A stretch of 54,030 nucleotides of DNA from DATEFF01 sp964586395 (lineage in GTDB: Bacteria > Patescibacteriota > Saccharimonadia > Saccharimonadales > EFPC-124): NCBI GenBank assembly GCA_964586395.1, contig CAZPGP010000007.1, forward strand, positions 1 to 54,030, in the 5' to 3' direction. Of this stretch, positions 38,762 through 46,958 are shown one piece after another. A program made the translations under genes and the position numbers. The notes beneath the pieces were generated by a model. That model saw nothing but the letters and a program-made list of their open reading frames with translations. It was not told where the DNA came from and ran no database searches. Numbering within the stretch: position 1 is the stretch's first letter; every line of letters begins with the position of its first letter.

Positions 38762-39223
38762 ATGTTTGAGTTAATCCAAAAAGTTGAACAGAAATACCGC
38801 AAGCACGCGGTTGTTGATGTTCGCACTGGTGACACCGTCAAGGTCTACCAGAAAGTCCGTGAAGGCAGCAAAGAGCGCGTTCAGATGTTCGAAGGCGTCG
38901 TTATTCGTACCGACCGCAAGGACAGCCTGAGCAGCAGCATCACTGTTCGCCGCATTGCTAGCGGTGTTGGCGTCGAAAAGACCTACCTGCTGCACTCCCC
39001 ACTTGTTACCAAGGTTGAAGTTGTGAAGCGAAGCAAGGTCCGCCGCAAATACCTGACCTATCTTCGTGAGCGCAGTGGTAAGTCTGCTCGTCTTACCGCC
39101 GTTGCCTTCGATAAGGACGCAGTTAACACTGTTCCTGAGAAGCCAGAAGTTGTCGAGCAGCCCGAAGTTGAATTGGCAGACAAGCAAGAAGCTCCTGTAG
39201 CAGAAGCCGAAGCCAAGAAGTAG
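38762..39223 (+). CDS. rplS: Ribosomal protein bL19
   Basis: A 153-residue bL19. The conserved core (about 1-115) includes VRTGDTVKVYQKVREGSKERVQ, FEGVVI and SITVRRIASGVGVEKTYLLHSPLV, with RRKYLTYLRERSGKSARL at the end. An acidic A/E-rich tail of about 40 residues is added, longer than in E. coli bL19. It sits at the 30S/50S interface. The gene is monocistronic with a T-tract terminator directly after. Confidence 0.96.
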   Translation: MFELIQKVEQKYRKHAVVDVRTGDTVKVYQKVREGSKERVQMFEGVVIRTDRKDSLSSSITVRRIASGVGVEKTYLLHSPLVTKVEVVKRSKVRRKYLTYLRERSGKSARLTAVAFDKDAVNTVPEKPEVVEQPEVELADKQEAPVAEAEAKK

Positions 39224-39247
39224 CGAAGACTGACCGCTCCTAAAGAG

Positions 39248-39280
39248 AATACCGCCTCATTGCAGGCGGTATTTCTTTTT
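39248..39280 (+). terminator. Intrinsic terminator of rplS
   Basis: AATACCGCCT (39248-39257) pairs with 39264-39273, 6-nt loop, followed by a T-rich run to 39280. Confidence 0.9.
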
Positions 39281-39338
39281 GTTGCATAATAGTATATAGT
39301 TACCTCGGCTTTGTTCCTGCTACAGATGGGCGCAACAG

Positions 39339-39812
39339 ATGATTTTCAAGCCAACCGCCGAAGAGTTACAGGCCGCGGAGCAGTTGAAGATCAAGGGTTT
39401 CGACAAGATGTCGGGTCCCGAGATCCGCAAGGCGATCGCTCGTGAGCGCACTCGACTGGAGGCGCTGCGGCTGGGCCGCGAGAAGTACGACAAGTGGCTC
39501 TCGATCTGCCTGGCCATGGGCGCGGTGTTCCAGACTGGCAAGGGAACCCCGCGGCTCGTGGATCTCATCCGGTTCTACCGCGAGGAGTTGCCGGTCCTGT
39601 TGGCGCAGAGAAAGATCTTCGAAGGCGCCAGGCTGACCATTCCGCCGGGCTGTGGCCTCGCCAAGTCCGGTCGTGCGACGGTCGGCAAGCTGCACCCGAT
39701 CAACGCCGATGATCGCATCCTCATCACACTGACCTTCGACGGTCAGAGGGCGCACCCCTACGACGCGTGGCTGGTCTGGCGCCACGCCAGGAACGTCCGC
39801 CGACCGCGATGA
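39339..39812 (+). CDS. Cassette gene c19: uncharacterised basic 157-aa protein
   Basis: Unrecognised. The first half is a charged helix (EELQAAEQLKIKGFDKM, RKAIARERTRLEALRLGREKYDKWL); the second half is strand-rich and ends WRHARNVRRPR. The ribosome site is weak (ATGGG about 10 nt upstream). A TATAGT box lies at 39295-39300, just after the rplS terminator. It is inserted between rplS and rnhB. A 12-bp hairpin follows the stop and then a GAACTTATTTA box. Confidence 0.65.
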   Translation: MIFKPTAEELQAAEQLKIKGFDKMSGPEIRKAIARERTRLEALRLGREKYDKWLSICLAMGAVFQTGKGTPRLVDLIRFYREELPVLLAQRKIFEGARLTIPPGCGLAKSGRATVGKLHPINADDRILITLTFDGQRAHPYDAWLVWRHARNVRRPR

Positions 39813-39817
39813 CGGTA

Positions 39818-39854
39818 GTGGGGCTGGGCGGGAGAGATCCCAGCCCGGCCCCAC
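39818..39854 (+). terminator. 3' hairpin of c19
   Basis: GTGGGGC (39818-39824) pairs with 39848-39854 and the helix goes on through a G-U pair and GGGC/GCCC to a GGA/TCC tip. Box GAACTTATTTA at 39870-39880. Confidence 0.6.
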
Positions 39855-39890
39855 AAACGCACAGAAAACGAACTTATTTATCCCAGCATC

Positions 39891-39899
39891 TGCTATAAT
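39891..39899 (+). promoter_or_regulatory. Extended -10 of rnhB
   Basis: TGC-TATAAT ends 7 nt before the ATG at 39907; leaderless expression predicted. Confidence 0.55.
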
Positions 39900-39906
39900 C
39901 GCCATC

Positions 39907-40467
39907 ATGATTGTGGGAGTAGACGAAGTAGGACGAGGATGTTGGGCTGGGCCGCTGACGGTTGCGGCCGTTGCTTTGCATGACTCGTTGGAAGGCATCG
40001 TCGATGACTCCAAGAAACTCTCCGCAGCACAGCGCCAGGTTATTGCGCAGCTCGTGAAGGAGCAGACCAGTGTGGGTCTGGGCTGGGCTTCGCCGGCATA
40101 CATAGATAAGTACGGGCTAACGGCGGCATTAAAGTATGCAGCAGAACAAGCGCTGTTTAACTTAGGCGGGCCTATCGAGCAGATCCTGTTGGACGGCAAC
40201 AGTAACTTCCTAGGTGATCCGCGCGTCAAGACGATCATCCACGGTGACGCCATAGAGCCAGTCATTGGCGCAGCGTCTATCATTGCAAAGGTCGCTCGGG
40301 ATAATTATATGCAGACTATGGGTGACGCACGGTTTGCGGGCTATGGATTCGAGTCGCACGTTGGCTACGGTACGGCGGTGCATCGTGCTGCCTTGGCCGA
40401 GCTGGGTCCTTGCGACATTCACCGGATGAGCTTTGCGCCGCTGAGGGCCCTCACGAGTGTCAACTGA
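39907..40467 (+). CDS. rnhB: Ribonuclease HII
   Basis: A 186-residue RNase HII that nicks RNA-DNA hybrids at misincorporated ribonucleotides. GVDEVGRGCWAGP carries D6 and E7 of the DEDD site, DSKKLSAAQR the substrate-handling loop, and LLDGN the third acid. The C-terminus is HRMSFAPLRAL. The yraN start (GTG 40457) overlaps its end by 11 nt. Confidence 0.95.
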   Translation: MIVGVDEVGRGCWAGPLTVAAVALHDSLEGIVDDSKKLSAAQRQVIAQLVKEQTSVGLGWASPAYIDKYGLTAALKYAAEQALFNLGGPIEQILLDGNSNFLGDPRVKTIIHGDAIEPVIGAASIIAKVARDNYMQTMGDARFAGYGFESHVGYGTAVHRAALAELGPCDIHRMSFAPLRALTSVN

Positions 40468-40798
40468 GGTCGGGCGACACGCTGAGCAGATTGCCGCAAA
40501 GCATTTGGAGTCGCTCGGCTACCGCGTGCATTCACTCAACTGGCGCACTCGCTGGTGTGAAATAGATATTGTGGCCACCAAAGGTTCGGTGGTCTATTTT
40601 GTTGAAGTCAAATACCGCCGAACAAACACATTCGGCGGTGGCCTTGATTATATTACCGATCGAAAACTAGCGCAGATGCACTTTGCGGCCGAGTTCTGGA
40701 TGGCGCGGCATGGCTCCGTGGCGCGTGATTATCGACTTGGCGCTATCGAGGTGACCGGCGAAAATTATTCGGTTACCGCCTGGCTGGACGACTTGTAG
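40457..40798 (+). CDS. YraN/UPF0102 family endonuclease-like protein
   Basis: A 113-residue protein with a restriction-endonuclease fold. It begins GRHAEQIAAKHLESLGYRV, then WCEIDIVATKG and VVYFVEVKYRR form the D/E...ExK-type site. It is commonly next to rnhB in bacteria, as here, and thought to act in DNA processing. The GTG start overlaps rnhB by 11 nt. Its last 34 nt overlap the 3' end of the convergent pepN gene. Confidence 0.9.
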   Translation: MSTEVGRHAEQIAAKHLESLGYRVHSLNWRTRWCEIDIVATKGSVVYFVEVKYRRTNTFGGGLDYITDRKLAQMHFAAEFWMARHGSVARDYRLGAIEVTGENYSVTAWLDDL

Positions 40799-43317
40799 GA
40801 TTCGAGATATTCCCTGACCGCCTGTTCGTCGCGCTGGCGCCACAGTACGCGTCCCTCGACGTCCTCGATGCTCTGCTGGATCGTGCGGGTAAGCGCGGGG
40901 ATTTCGAGCATTGGCTCGAAGAACGCCTTGTACGATTCGAGCTGCTCGGTTTGGCTGAACGCCGCAGCCATGTACTTTGGAAAGTCCGTATAGTGCATGT
41001 CATTGCCGAAATGGTCCACGACCCACTGCCAATGCTCTTGCATCCACTGCCATGTCTGGTCAAGCGCGTAACGATTTCGGCTGAGGTTTATCGTCCAGTA
41101 GAACAAATCTTGAAGCTTCACATCATCGGTAGTGAGCATATCCAACGCACGGGAGATGATCTGCGGATCTTGGCTGGCGCACAGTCCGGCCACAAGCTGC
41201 GTGCGTTGTTCGGCGGAACCCACTGATAGATACCATTCGCGGAGTTTGTTGAAGATTGGCTCACCATCAAACCGCCCAGCGACTGCGAATGCAGTGGCGC
41301 GGAAGTCACCGGCAATGTCAGCAGGCTGTTGGGCGTCTGCCACCATCTGACGTAGCTTCGCAGTAACCTCTTCATCTTCGGCATACGCCATGTGCGCGAT
41401 GATCAGCGGACGGAGCAGGGTGTCGAAGTATGGCTCGTCCTCGGCTGGCTCCCATCCAAGGCGTTGATACTGCGGCAACGCGAGGTCGCGGACAAATACG
41501 CGCAGTGCAGCATGGAACGCATCGTCATTGTCGGCAAACATCTTGAGTGTGCCGACATAACTGGTGATTGCGCCCCAGACAGCAAAGCTTGATTCGCCCT
41601 TGTACGATTCCAATAGACTCAGTGCCTGCGTCAGTGGTTCGAGCCCAGCTTCGGCTAGGCTGAGGTTGTCGGTTAGCAGCCCGAGGCGGTCAATTGCGGG
41701 CAATTTGCCTGCGCGCACTGTCTCGGCGAGCCTTTGAGAGTGGGCGGTGTCATACAGAGAGAGGTAATAGCCGGTGCGCCCGTGGTTCAGTAGGAGTGGC
41801 ACATCGCTGGAGCGCAAGGTTAGGCTTGCGGATGGCGAATCAAGAAGTTCGGCGCTAAGCTGACCGTTGCTGAGTAGCGGAATAGGCCAGACGGTTTGGT
41901 CGTTCCCGCCCGCTTTGGCGGGATTGCTGAAGAAGCGGCGTTGGTGCAGGTTGACCGTCTCGTCGCTCACGCCAACTGTCACGACGGGCAGCCCGGCTTG
42001 GGTGATCCACGGTTGCATGAACTCAACCAGGTCTCGGCCAGCCGCGTCGCCAAGCGCGCGCCAGAGGTCATCGGCTTCGGTATTGCCATAACGGTGACGT
42101 TCGAAGTATAAGCTCAGGCCTTTTCGGAACGTCTCCGCGCCAATGTGTGCGTGCAGCATATTGATGAGGCTGCCGCCCTTGGCGTAGACGATGGCCGGGT
42201 CAAAGAGTGTTTGAATCTCGTCGGCGGAGTTAACCTCCTGTTGGATTTTCTGCACGCTTGCTAGGCCGTCGCGCTCCATTGCAAAGGTCGTTTCCTCGTC
42301 GAAGTACTGGGTCATGAGGTCCCATTCGGGTCGCAGCGCATGAGGAGCTAGGTACTCCATATAGTTTGCGAAACTTTCGTTGAGCCAGAGGTCATTCCAC
42401 CATTTCATGGTCACAAGGTCGCCGAACCACTGGTGGGCAAGCTCGTGTGCTATGACCATCATTACGAACTGCCGGGTGCGAGTCGAGCTGTGCTCGTCGA
42501 CGAGCATTACGGTCTCCCGGTAGGTCATGCAGCCCCAGTTTTCCATGGCGCCGGCGCTGAAGTCGGGGACGGCGATGAGGTCACACTTAGGCAGTGGGTA
42601 CGGCACGCCAAAGTAGTCGTTGTAGTATTCCAGGCACGCAACAGCGGATTGTAGGGCGTAGTCCAACTTGTCGCCCTTGCCGCGGGTGGCGTAGGCGCGA
42701 ACGAGCACGCCGTCTTTGGTGGTGGCTTCCTTGTGGTCGAGTTTGCCGACAACCCAGGCAAGCAAGTAGGTGCTCATGACAGGTGTGGTCTCGAAGCTGG
42801 TGGTTAGTAAGTCGTCTTGTTCTGTCTGGTCTTTCACTGGTGTGTTCGAGATAACCTCGATGCCTGTCTCGGTCGCGAGTGTTAAGTCAAAGGTAGCCTT
42901 AGCCTCTGGTTCGTCGACGCAAGGGAAGACCTCCCGAGCATGATGGCTCTCGAACTGTGTGGCAAGTAACTCCTCGTCCTGTCCATCAACGGTGAAGAAA
43001 CAAGGGTACAGGCCGTGCATTGGCTTGGTTATTTTGCCTTCGAACTCCAGGGATATCTCGTGATCACCGGGGGTAAAATCGGCAGTTGTGAGCGTCAGGA
43101 CATCCTGCTCGCCGTGCTCGAAAGTTGCAGGCTGGTCGTCAATTGTCACGCTCTGGATGGTGAGCTTATGCGCGTGGAGTTGAATGTTAATAGCTTCAGG
43201 GCTAGAGTGCCCTGTGATAGTAACCTTGCCGCTAAAATGCCGCTTCTGTCGCTCGAGATTGATATGAAGAAGATAACTTTTCGGCTGAAATAACCGGAAT
43301 AGACGGGTGTTGCTCAT
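40765..43317 (-). CDS. M1-family aminopeptidase
   Basis: An 850-residue zinc aminopeptidase removing N-terminal residues from peptides. The exopeptidase motif is GAMEN (256-260); zinc ligands are HELAH (291-295) and E314 in NES. The N-terminal beta domain and a long ERAP1-like helical C-terminus are present. No signal peptide is seen. ATG 43317 (MSNTRLFRL) lies 7 nt from TGC-TATACT, so the longer ORF start is rejected. The gene could supply amino acids in a cell with few biosynthetic pathways. Confidence 0.93.
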   Translation of the reverse strand: MSNTRLFRLFQPKSYLLHINLERQKRHFSGKVTITGHSSPEAINIQLHAHKLTIQSVTIDDQPATFEHGEQDVLTLTTADFTPGDHEISLEFEGKITKPMHGLYPCFFTVDGQDEELLATQFESHHAREVFPCVDEPEAKATFDLTLATETGIEVISNTPVKDQTEQDDLLTTSFETTPVMSTYLLAWVVGKLDHKEATTKDGVLVRAYATRGKGDKLDYALQSAVACLEYYNDYFGVPYPLPKCDLIAVPDFSAGAMENWGCMTYRETVMLVDEHSSTRTRQFVMMVIAHELAHQWFGDLVTMKWWNDLWLNESFANYMEYLAPHALRPEWDLMTQYFDEETTFAMERDGLASVQKIQQEVNSADEIQTLFDPAIVYAKGGSLINMLHAHIGAETFRKGLSLYFERHRYGNTEADDLWRALGDAAGRDLVEFMQPWITQAGLPVVTVGVSDETVNLHQRRFFSNPAKAGGNDQTVWPIPLLSNGQLSAELLDSPSASLTLRSSDVPLLLNHGRTGYYLSLYDTAHSQRLAETVRAGKLPAIDRLGLLTDNLSLAEAGLEPLTQALSLLESYKGESSFAVWGAITSYVGTLKMFADNDDAFHAALRVFVRDLALPQYQRLGWEPAEDEPYFDTLLRPLIIAHMAYAEDEEVTAKLRQMVADAQQPADIAGDFRATAFAVAGRFDGEPIFNKLREWYLSVGSAEQRTQLVAGLCASQDPQIISRALDMLTTDDVKLQDLFYWTINLSRNRYALDQTWQWMQEHWQWVVDHFGNDMHYTDFPKYMAAAFSQTEQLESYKAFFEPMLEIPALTRTIQQSIEDVEGRVLWRQRDEQAVREYLESYKSSSQAVTE

Positions 43318-43324
43318 AGCACTC

Positions 43325-43333
43325 AGTATAGCA
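43325..43333 (-). promoter_or_regulatory. Extended -10 of the aminopeptidase gene
   Basis: TGC-TATACT on the minus strand, 7 nt before the ATG. Confidence 0.55.
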
Positions 43334-43351
43334 ACATGCTGATCTGTTCGG

Positions 43352-45007
43352 CTAGCCAATGCGAAGGACGTCGCCCCCGAGTGTGCGCCCAAAGTACTCG
43401 TCGTGGGAGATGTAGATGATCGCGCCGCTATAAGCTTTCAACGCATTCTCGAGCTCCTCGATGCTCGGCAGGTCCAAGTGGTTGGTCGGTTCATCGAGGA
43501 TGAGCATGTTTGGGTCACCGGCCAGGAGGCGGATGAGCTGGAGGCGAGCCTTTTGGCCACCGCTGAGCTGCTTCACAGGAGTATCACGGTCGCCAAATGG
43601 GTCGAATAGGTAGTTGCCCATGGTACGCATGACGATCTGCTCGGTCGCCACGATATTCTTGTCGTAGTAGATCTGTTCGATGGCGTCACGGAGCGACATA
43701 TCCAGAAGTTCTGGGCCGATTTCTTGCTCGTAGACGCTCAGGCGGAGAGCAGAGGCGCAATCAATAACGCCACGACCAATCAGCGTGTCGGGTAATTTGC
43801 CTGCGTAAGCGGAGCGGATGGCGCGCACAAGTGTCGTCTTGCCTGCGCCGTTACGACCCACGATGTGCAGCCGATCGTTTGAGCCAAGCGAGAACGAAAG
43901 CGGCTCGAACAGTGCCTTGCCGTCGTAGCCCAGCGAGACGTCTTGCAGCTGAATGAGCCGGTCTGACAGCTGGTCGCTGTTGTTGGCTTTGACTTTGATG
44001 TTCTTGGCTTTGTATTTGTCGTACTTCTCGACAACCTTCGGGCGAAGCTGAGCGCTGGACTCGCGATCGATCCAGAAGCTGGGCTTTTCGTGCGTTTGCA
44101 TGATGCCGTTTAGCTCGCGCTCGAGTTTTTCGCGCATCACAACCCACGGGTTTTTGGCGGCTTTGCCCTTGTAGCCAGGTGCCTTTGCGCGGGCATATTC
44201 GATCTGCTCTTTGATGTTAGCGATGCGTTTTTCGGTTGTTTCAAAGGCTTGCATTTGGTTGACGGTGGTGACGGCGTTCTGCGACAGATAAGCGTCGTAG
44301 TTGCCAGGGAAGGTGTGCGCCTTGGCGTCCTTCAGCTCGATCACGCGGTCAACGACACTCAGTACGTCGCGGTCGTGCGATATCACCACAACTGTGTGCT
44401 TGGCGTTACGCAGCCACTGGATGAACGCAGCTTTGGCAATGTAGTCCATGTGGTTTGTCGGTTCGTCCAGAATGGCAATAGTTGGCTTAGACAGTTGGAT
44501 GGTCATGAGTTCGACGAGGCGTTTCTGACCGCCACTCAGGCTATCGAACGGCTGATCAAGAAGCCCGTTGTCGAGCTGGTAAGCGTCGAAGAGTGCCTGG
44601 ATGGTGTTTTCGACATCGTAATAACCACGATCAGAGAATTCGGTGAGAGCGTCGCTATAGACGGTCATTTTGTGCATGCTGTCGCCCATGGTCTCTGGGT
44701 AGGTCTCGATAATATTGTGCAGCTCAGCAAAGCGGGGGAGCCTCTCGGAGATATGAGCGAGTGTGGTCTGGCCGGATTTGCTTGGTGCGTGCTCTTGCTC
44801 GGTTGCCATGAGTAACGCGTGTTTTGGCTTTTCGATTGACCCATCGAAGTCTTCATCGACTCCGGTGAGAATGCGCAGCAGCGTCGTTTTGCCCGCGCCG
44901 TTACGGCCAATCAGACCGACTTTTTCGCCATCAGAAATCCACGCCTCAAATTCGCTGAGGAGTTTGCGCGCGCCAATAGACTTTTCGTGGATATCGATAT
45001 GAAGCAT
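43352..45007 (-). CDS. ABC-F family ATPase
   Basis: A 551-residue protein with two ABC domains and no membrane segment. The first has GRNGAGKTT (34-42), LSGGQKR and ILDEPTNHMD; the second has the same set with LSGGQKARLQ and ILDEPTNHLD. The linker between them (about 240-320) is charged, as in ABC-F factors that act on the ribosome. It could be an EttA-like or resistance factor; the sequence does not decide. A TATACT box ends 11 nt before the ATG. It is divergent from nusA. Confidence 0.92.
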   Translation of the reverse strand: MLHIDIHEKSIGARKLLSEFEAWISDGEKVGLIGRNGAGKTTLLRILTGVDEDFDGSIEKPKHALLMATEQEHAPSKSGQTTLAHISERLPRFAELHNIIETYPETMGDSMHKMTVYSDALTEFSDRGYYDVENTIQALFDAYQLDNGLLDQPFDSLSGGQKRLVELMTIQLSKPTIAILDEPTNHMDYIAKAAFIQWLRNAKHTVVVISHDRDVLSVVDRVIELKDAKAHTFPGNYDAYLSQNAVTTVNQMQAFETTEKRIANIKEQIEYARAKAPGYKGKAAKNPWVVMREKLERELNGIMQTHEKPSFWIDRESSAQLRPKVVEKYDKYKAKNIKVKANNSDQLSDRLIQLQDVSLGYDGKALFEPLSFSLGSNDRLHIVGRNGAGKTTLVRAIRSAYAGKLPDTLIGRGVIDCASALRLSVYEQEIGPELLDMSLRDAIEQIYYDKNIVATEQIVMRTMGNYLFDPFGDRDTPVKQLSGGQKARLQLIRLLAGDPNMLILDEPTNHLDLPSIEELENALKAYSGAIIYISHDEYFGRTLGGDVLRIG

Positions 45008-45018
45008 ACTAGAGGTAC

Positions 45019-45024
45019 AGTATA
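45019..45024 (-). promoter_or_regulatory. -10 box of the ABC-F gene
   Basis: TATACT on the minus strand, 11 nt before the ATG, giving a leader of about 5 nt. Confidence 0.45.
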
Positions 45025-45086
45025 CAGCATTAACAGAGAAAGCCCTTGCGGTCGTTAGAATGATGCGATATTATACAAACGTATCG

Positions 45087-45112
45087 ATCCGGCCGCCATG
45101 GTCGGATTTTTT
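45087..45112 (+). terminator. Terminator-like hairpin in the nusA leader
   Basis: ATCCGGCC (45087-45094) pairs with 45100-45107 (8 bp with one G-U, 5-nt loop), followed directly by T6. A -10-like TATTAT lies upstream at 45069-45074. No plus-strand gene ends nearby, so attenuation of nusA is the simplest reading. Confidence 0.65.
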
Positions 45113-45150
45113 GCTAGGAAATGAAGAGAACTAATAAAAGGAATTACTAG

Positions 45151-46278
45151 ATGCAAGATCTAAACCTCAAACAACTGGCGCTCGGCATCAAGCAGATCGC
45201 CGAAGAGAAAAACCTGTCTGAAGAAGTTGTGCACGATATTATCGAGCAGGCTATCGCTGCGGCCTTCCGTCGCGACTTTGGTGACCGCGAGCAGGAAGTT
45301 CGCGCCGAGATGAATGGTGCAACCGGTGAGGTAACCGTTTACACCACTAAGGAAATCGTAGAAGTCGTCGGCGACGACGCTGTCGAGATCAGCCTCGAAG
45401 ACGCCAAGAAGGTAGATGACAAGGCCGAGCTGGGCGGAACCGTCGAGATCGTCGACCACCCAACTGTGTTTGGCCGCGTAGCTGCGCAGACCGCTAAGCA
45501 AGTTATCCTCCAGAAGCTCCGCGAAGCCGAGCGTGAAGTTGTAATGGAAGAATACGAAGACAAGATCGGCACCGTTATCGTTGGTACAGTTCAGCGTGTT
45601 GAGCCTCGCGTTATTCGTGTCGAACTCGGCAAGGCTGTCGGTATCATTCCTCAATCAGAGCAGATCCCAGGCGAATACTACAGCATCGGTTCACGCGTGA
45701 AGGTCTTCCTGAAAGACGTCGAGCGCGGCAACCGCGGTCCGCAGCTTATCCTGAGCCGCTCAAACGAAGCTTTCGTTGAGTACCTCTTCCGTCAGGAAGT
45801 TCCAGAGATGGAAAACGGCGCTGTTGAGATCAAGGCAATTGCCCGTGAAGCTGGCAAGCGCACCAAGATCGCTGTTCACAGCACCGTCCCTGGTGTTGAC
45901 CCAGTCGGTACGTTTGTAGGCGGTCACGGTACACGTGTTCAGGCCGTTATGAACGAGATTGGTGATCAGGAAAAGATCGACATCATTACCTTTAGCGAGG
46001 ATCCAACTGAGTTCATTACGAACGCGCTAAGTCCAGCCGAGGTTAAGAAGATCACAATCGACGAAGCCAACAAGCACGCTCGCGTCGAAGTTGCCGAAGA
46101 CCAGTTGAGCATCGCCATTGGTCGCGGTGGTCAGAATGTTCGCTTGGCATCACGCCTGAGTGGCTACGAACTGGACATCGAAGCTACTAAGGTTAACGGC
46201 CAGGCCGTGCCTAAGATGAAGAAGAACGTCGAAGACTCTCTGATGAACGCCATCGAAGAAGTTTCAGAAGACAAGTAA
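45151..46278 (+). CDS. nusA: Transcription termination/antitermination protein NusA
   Basis: A 375-residue NusA with the N-terminal RNA-polymerase-binding domain (about 1-130), S1 domain (GTVIVGTVQRVEPRVIRVELG), and KH1-KH2 (the second ending SIAIGRGGQNVRLASRLSG). The C-terminal acidic repeats of E. coli NusA are absent, as in many bacteria. AAAGGA precedes the ATG. The leader contains an intrinsic-terminator-like hairpin, suggesting autoregulation. It is not followed by infB here, unlike many genomes; a terminator and cassette c20 follow. Confidence 0.95.
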   Translation: MQDLNLKQLALGIKQIAEEKNLSEEVVHDIIEQAIAAAFRRDFGDREQEVRAEMNGATGEVTVYTTKEIVEVVGDDAVEISLEDAKKVDDKAELGGTVEIVDHPTVFGRVAAQTAKQVILQKLREAEREVVMEEYEDKIGTVIVGTVQRVEPRVIRVELGKAVGIIPQSEQIPGEYYSIGSRVKVFLKDVERGNRGPQLILSRSNEAFVEYLFRQEVPEMENGAVEIKAIAREAGKRTKIAVHSTVPGVDPVGTFVGGHGTRVQAVMNEIGDQEKIDIITFSEDPTEFITNALSPAEVKKITIDEANKHARVEVAEDQLSIAIGRGGQNVRLASRLSGYELDIEATKVNGQAVPKMKKNVEDSLMNAIEEVSEDK

Positions 46279-46298
46279 CTCCCTAGAGGCGCATAGTT

Positions 46299-46332
46299 AT
46301 AAAGGACCGGCTCGTACGGTCCTTTATATTTT
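46299..46332 (+). terminator. Terminator of nusA
   Basis: ATAAAGGACCG (46299-46309) pairs with 46317-46327 (11 bp, 7-nt loop), followed by a short T-rich stretch. Confidence 0.8.
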
Positions 46333-46336
46333 GAAC

Positions 46337-46389
46337 TTGAAACCTATAGGGCGAGGGGATATAATCACCTTCCAGTCACAGAAGTGGAA
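46337..46389 (+). promoter_or_regulatory. c20 promoter and 5' stem-loop
   Basis: -35 TTGAAA (46337-46342), 17-bp spacer, -10 TATAAT (46360-46365). TTCCA (46370-46374) pairs with TGGAA (46385-46389) at the predicted transcript start. Confidence 0.65.
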
Positions 46390-46410
46390 CCCCTAGAGGA
46401 GGTTTGCACC

Positions 46411-46785
46411 ATGGCACGCGCAGTAAGAAAGCAGTTGACCCTCACTCTCGACCCGAGGGTTGTGGTCTCGCTGGATTACGACGCTGATCGGGGCCGAGCG
46501 ACCGCAACCATCAGCTTCTCCTCGCAGCCGCCGGACGCGTCGGTGATGGAGGCGCAAGCTGAAACCGTACCGGGCGTGAAGTACGCGTCGGGTGGCCTGG
46601 GCGACTCCAACCAGGAGCTGGCGATCACTCTCACGGCCTATCACGCGCGGACGCGGGACGGCGCCCTCTCTGTGGTCAGGGGCGTTCTCGCGAAGCTGAA
46701 GCTGACCGCGATCGGCGGCATCCAGATGGAGAATGACCCCCCGCAGCGCAAGAAGGGCAAGAAGGCCAAGAAGCGCAAGAAGTGA
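46411..46785 (+). CDS. Cassette gene c20: uncharacterised 124-aa protein with lysine-rich tail
   Basis: Unrecognised. It begins MARAVRKQLTLTLDPRVVVSL, has strand-rich segments (RATATISFSSQPP, ELAITLTAYHA), then a helix (ALSVVRGVLAKLKL), and ends in a poly-basic tail (RKKGKKAKKRKK) likely to bind nucleic acid or an acidic partner. AGAGGAGG is a strong ribosome site. The promoter is near consensus. It sits between nusA and clpC, with a 15-bp perfect hairpin after the stop. Confidence 0.7.
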   Translation: MARAVRKQLTLTLDPRVVVSLDYDADRGRATATISFSSQPPDASVMEAQAETVPGVKYASGGLGDSNQELAITLTAYHARTRDGALSVVRGVLAKLKLTAIGGIQMENDPPQRKKGKKAKKRKK

Positions 46786-46791
46786 CGTCGA

Positions 46792-46835
46792 GTTCCAGTG
46801 CCCGCCGCCCCGAGTGTGGAGGCGGGCACTGGAAC
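46792..46835 (+). terminator. 3' hairpin of c20
   Basis: GTTCCAGTGCCCGCC (46792-46806) pairs perfectly with 46821-46835: 15 bp, 14-nt loop, starting 7 nt after the stop. No T-tract; GAAGTATTTAT follows at 46850. Confidence 0.7.
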
Positions 46836-46866
46836 GTGCTCTAGATAACGAAGTATTTATTGTGAA

Positions 46867-46893
46867 TTAGCACTCTTGCATACTGAGTGCTAG
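46867..46893. promoter_or_regulatory. CIRCE operator (HrcA site) before clpC
   Basis: TTAGCACTC (46867-46875), nine bases, GAGTGCTAG (46885-46893). The consensus ends GAGTGCTAA, so one base differs. The promoter -35 (TTGCAT, 46876-46881) lies inside the operator, fitting repression by HrcA. Confidence 0.9.
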
Positions 46894-46904
46894 TTTTTTA
46901 TACT
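46876..46904 (+). promoter_or_regulatory. Heat-shock promoter of clpC
   Basis: -35 TTGCAT, 17-bp spacer, -10 TATACT (46899-46904). A second -10 box TAGAAT (46947-46952) ends 6 nt before the ATG and could give a leaderless transcript. Confidence 0.65.
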
Positions 46905-46958
46905 AAAACTACAGCCACGCAACATAACTGTGCGTGTGAGATAGGGTAGAATAAAAGT

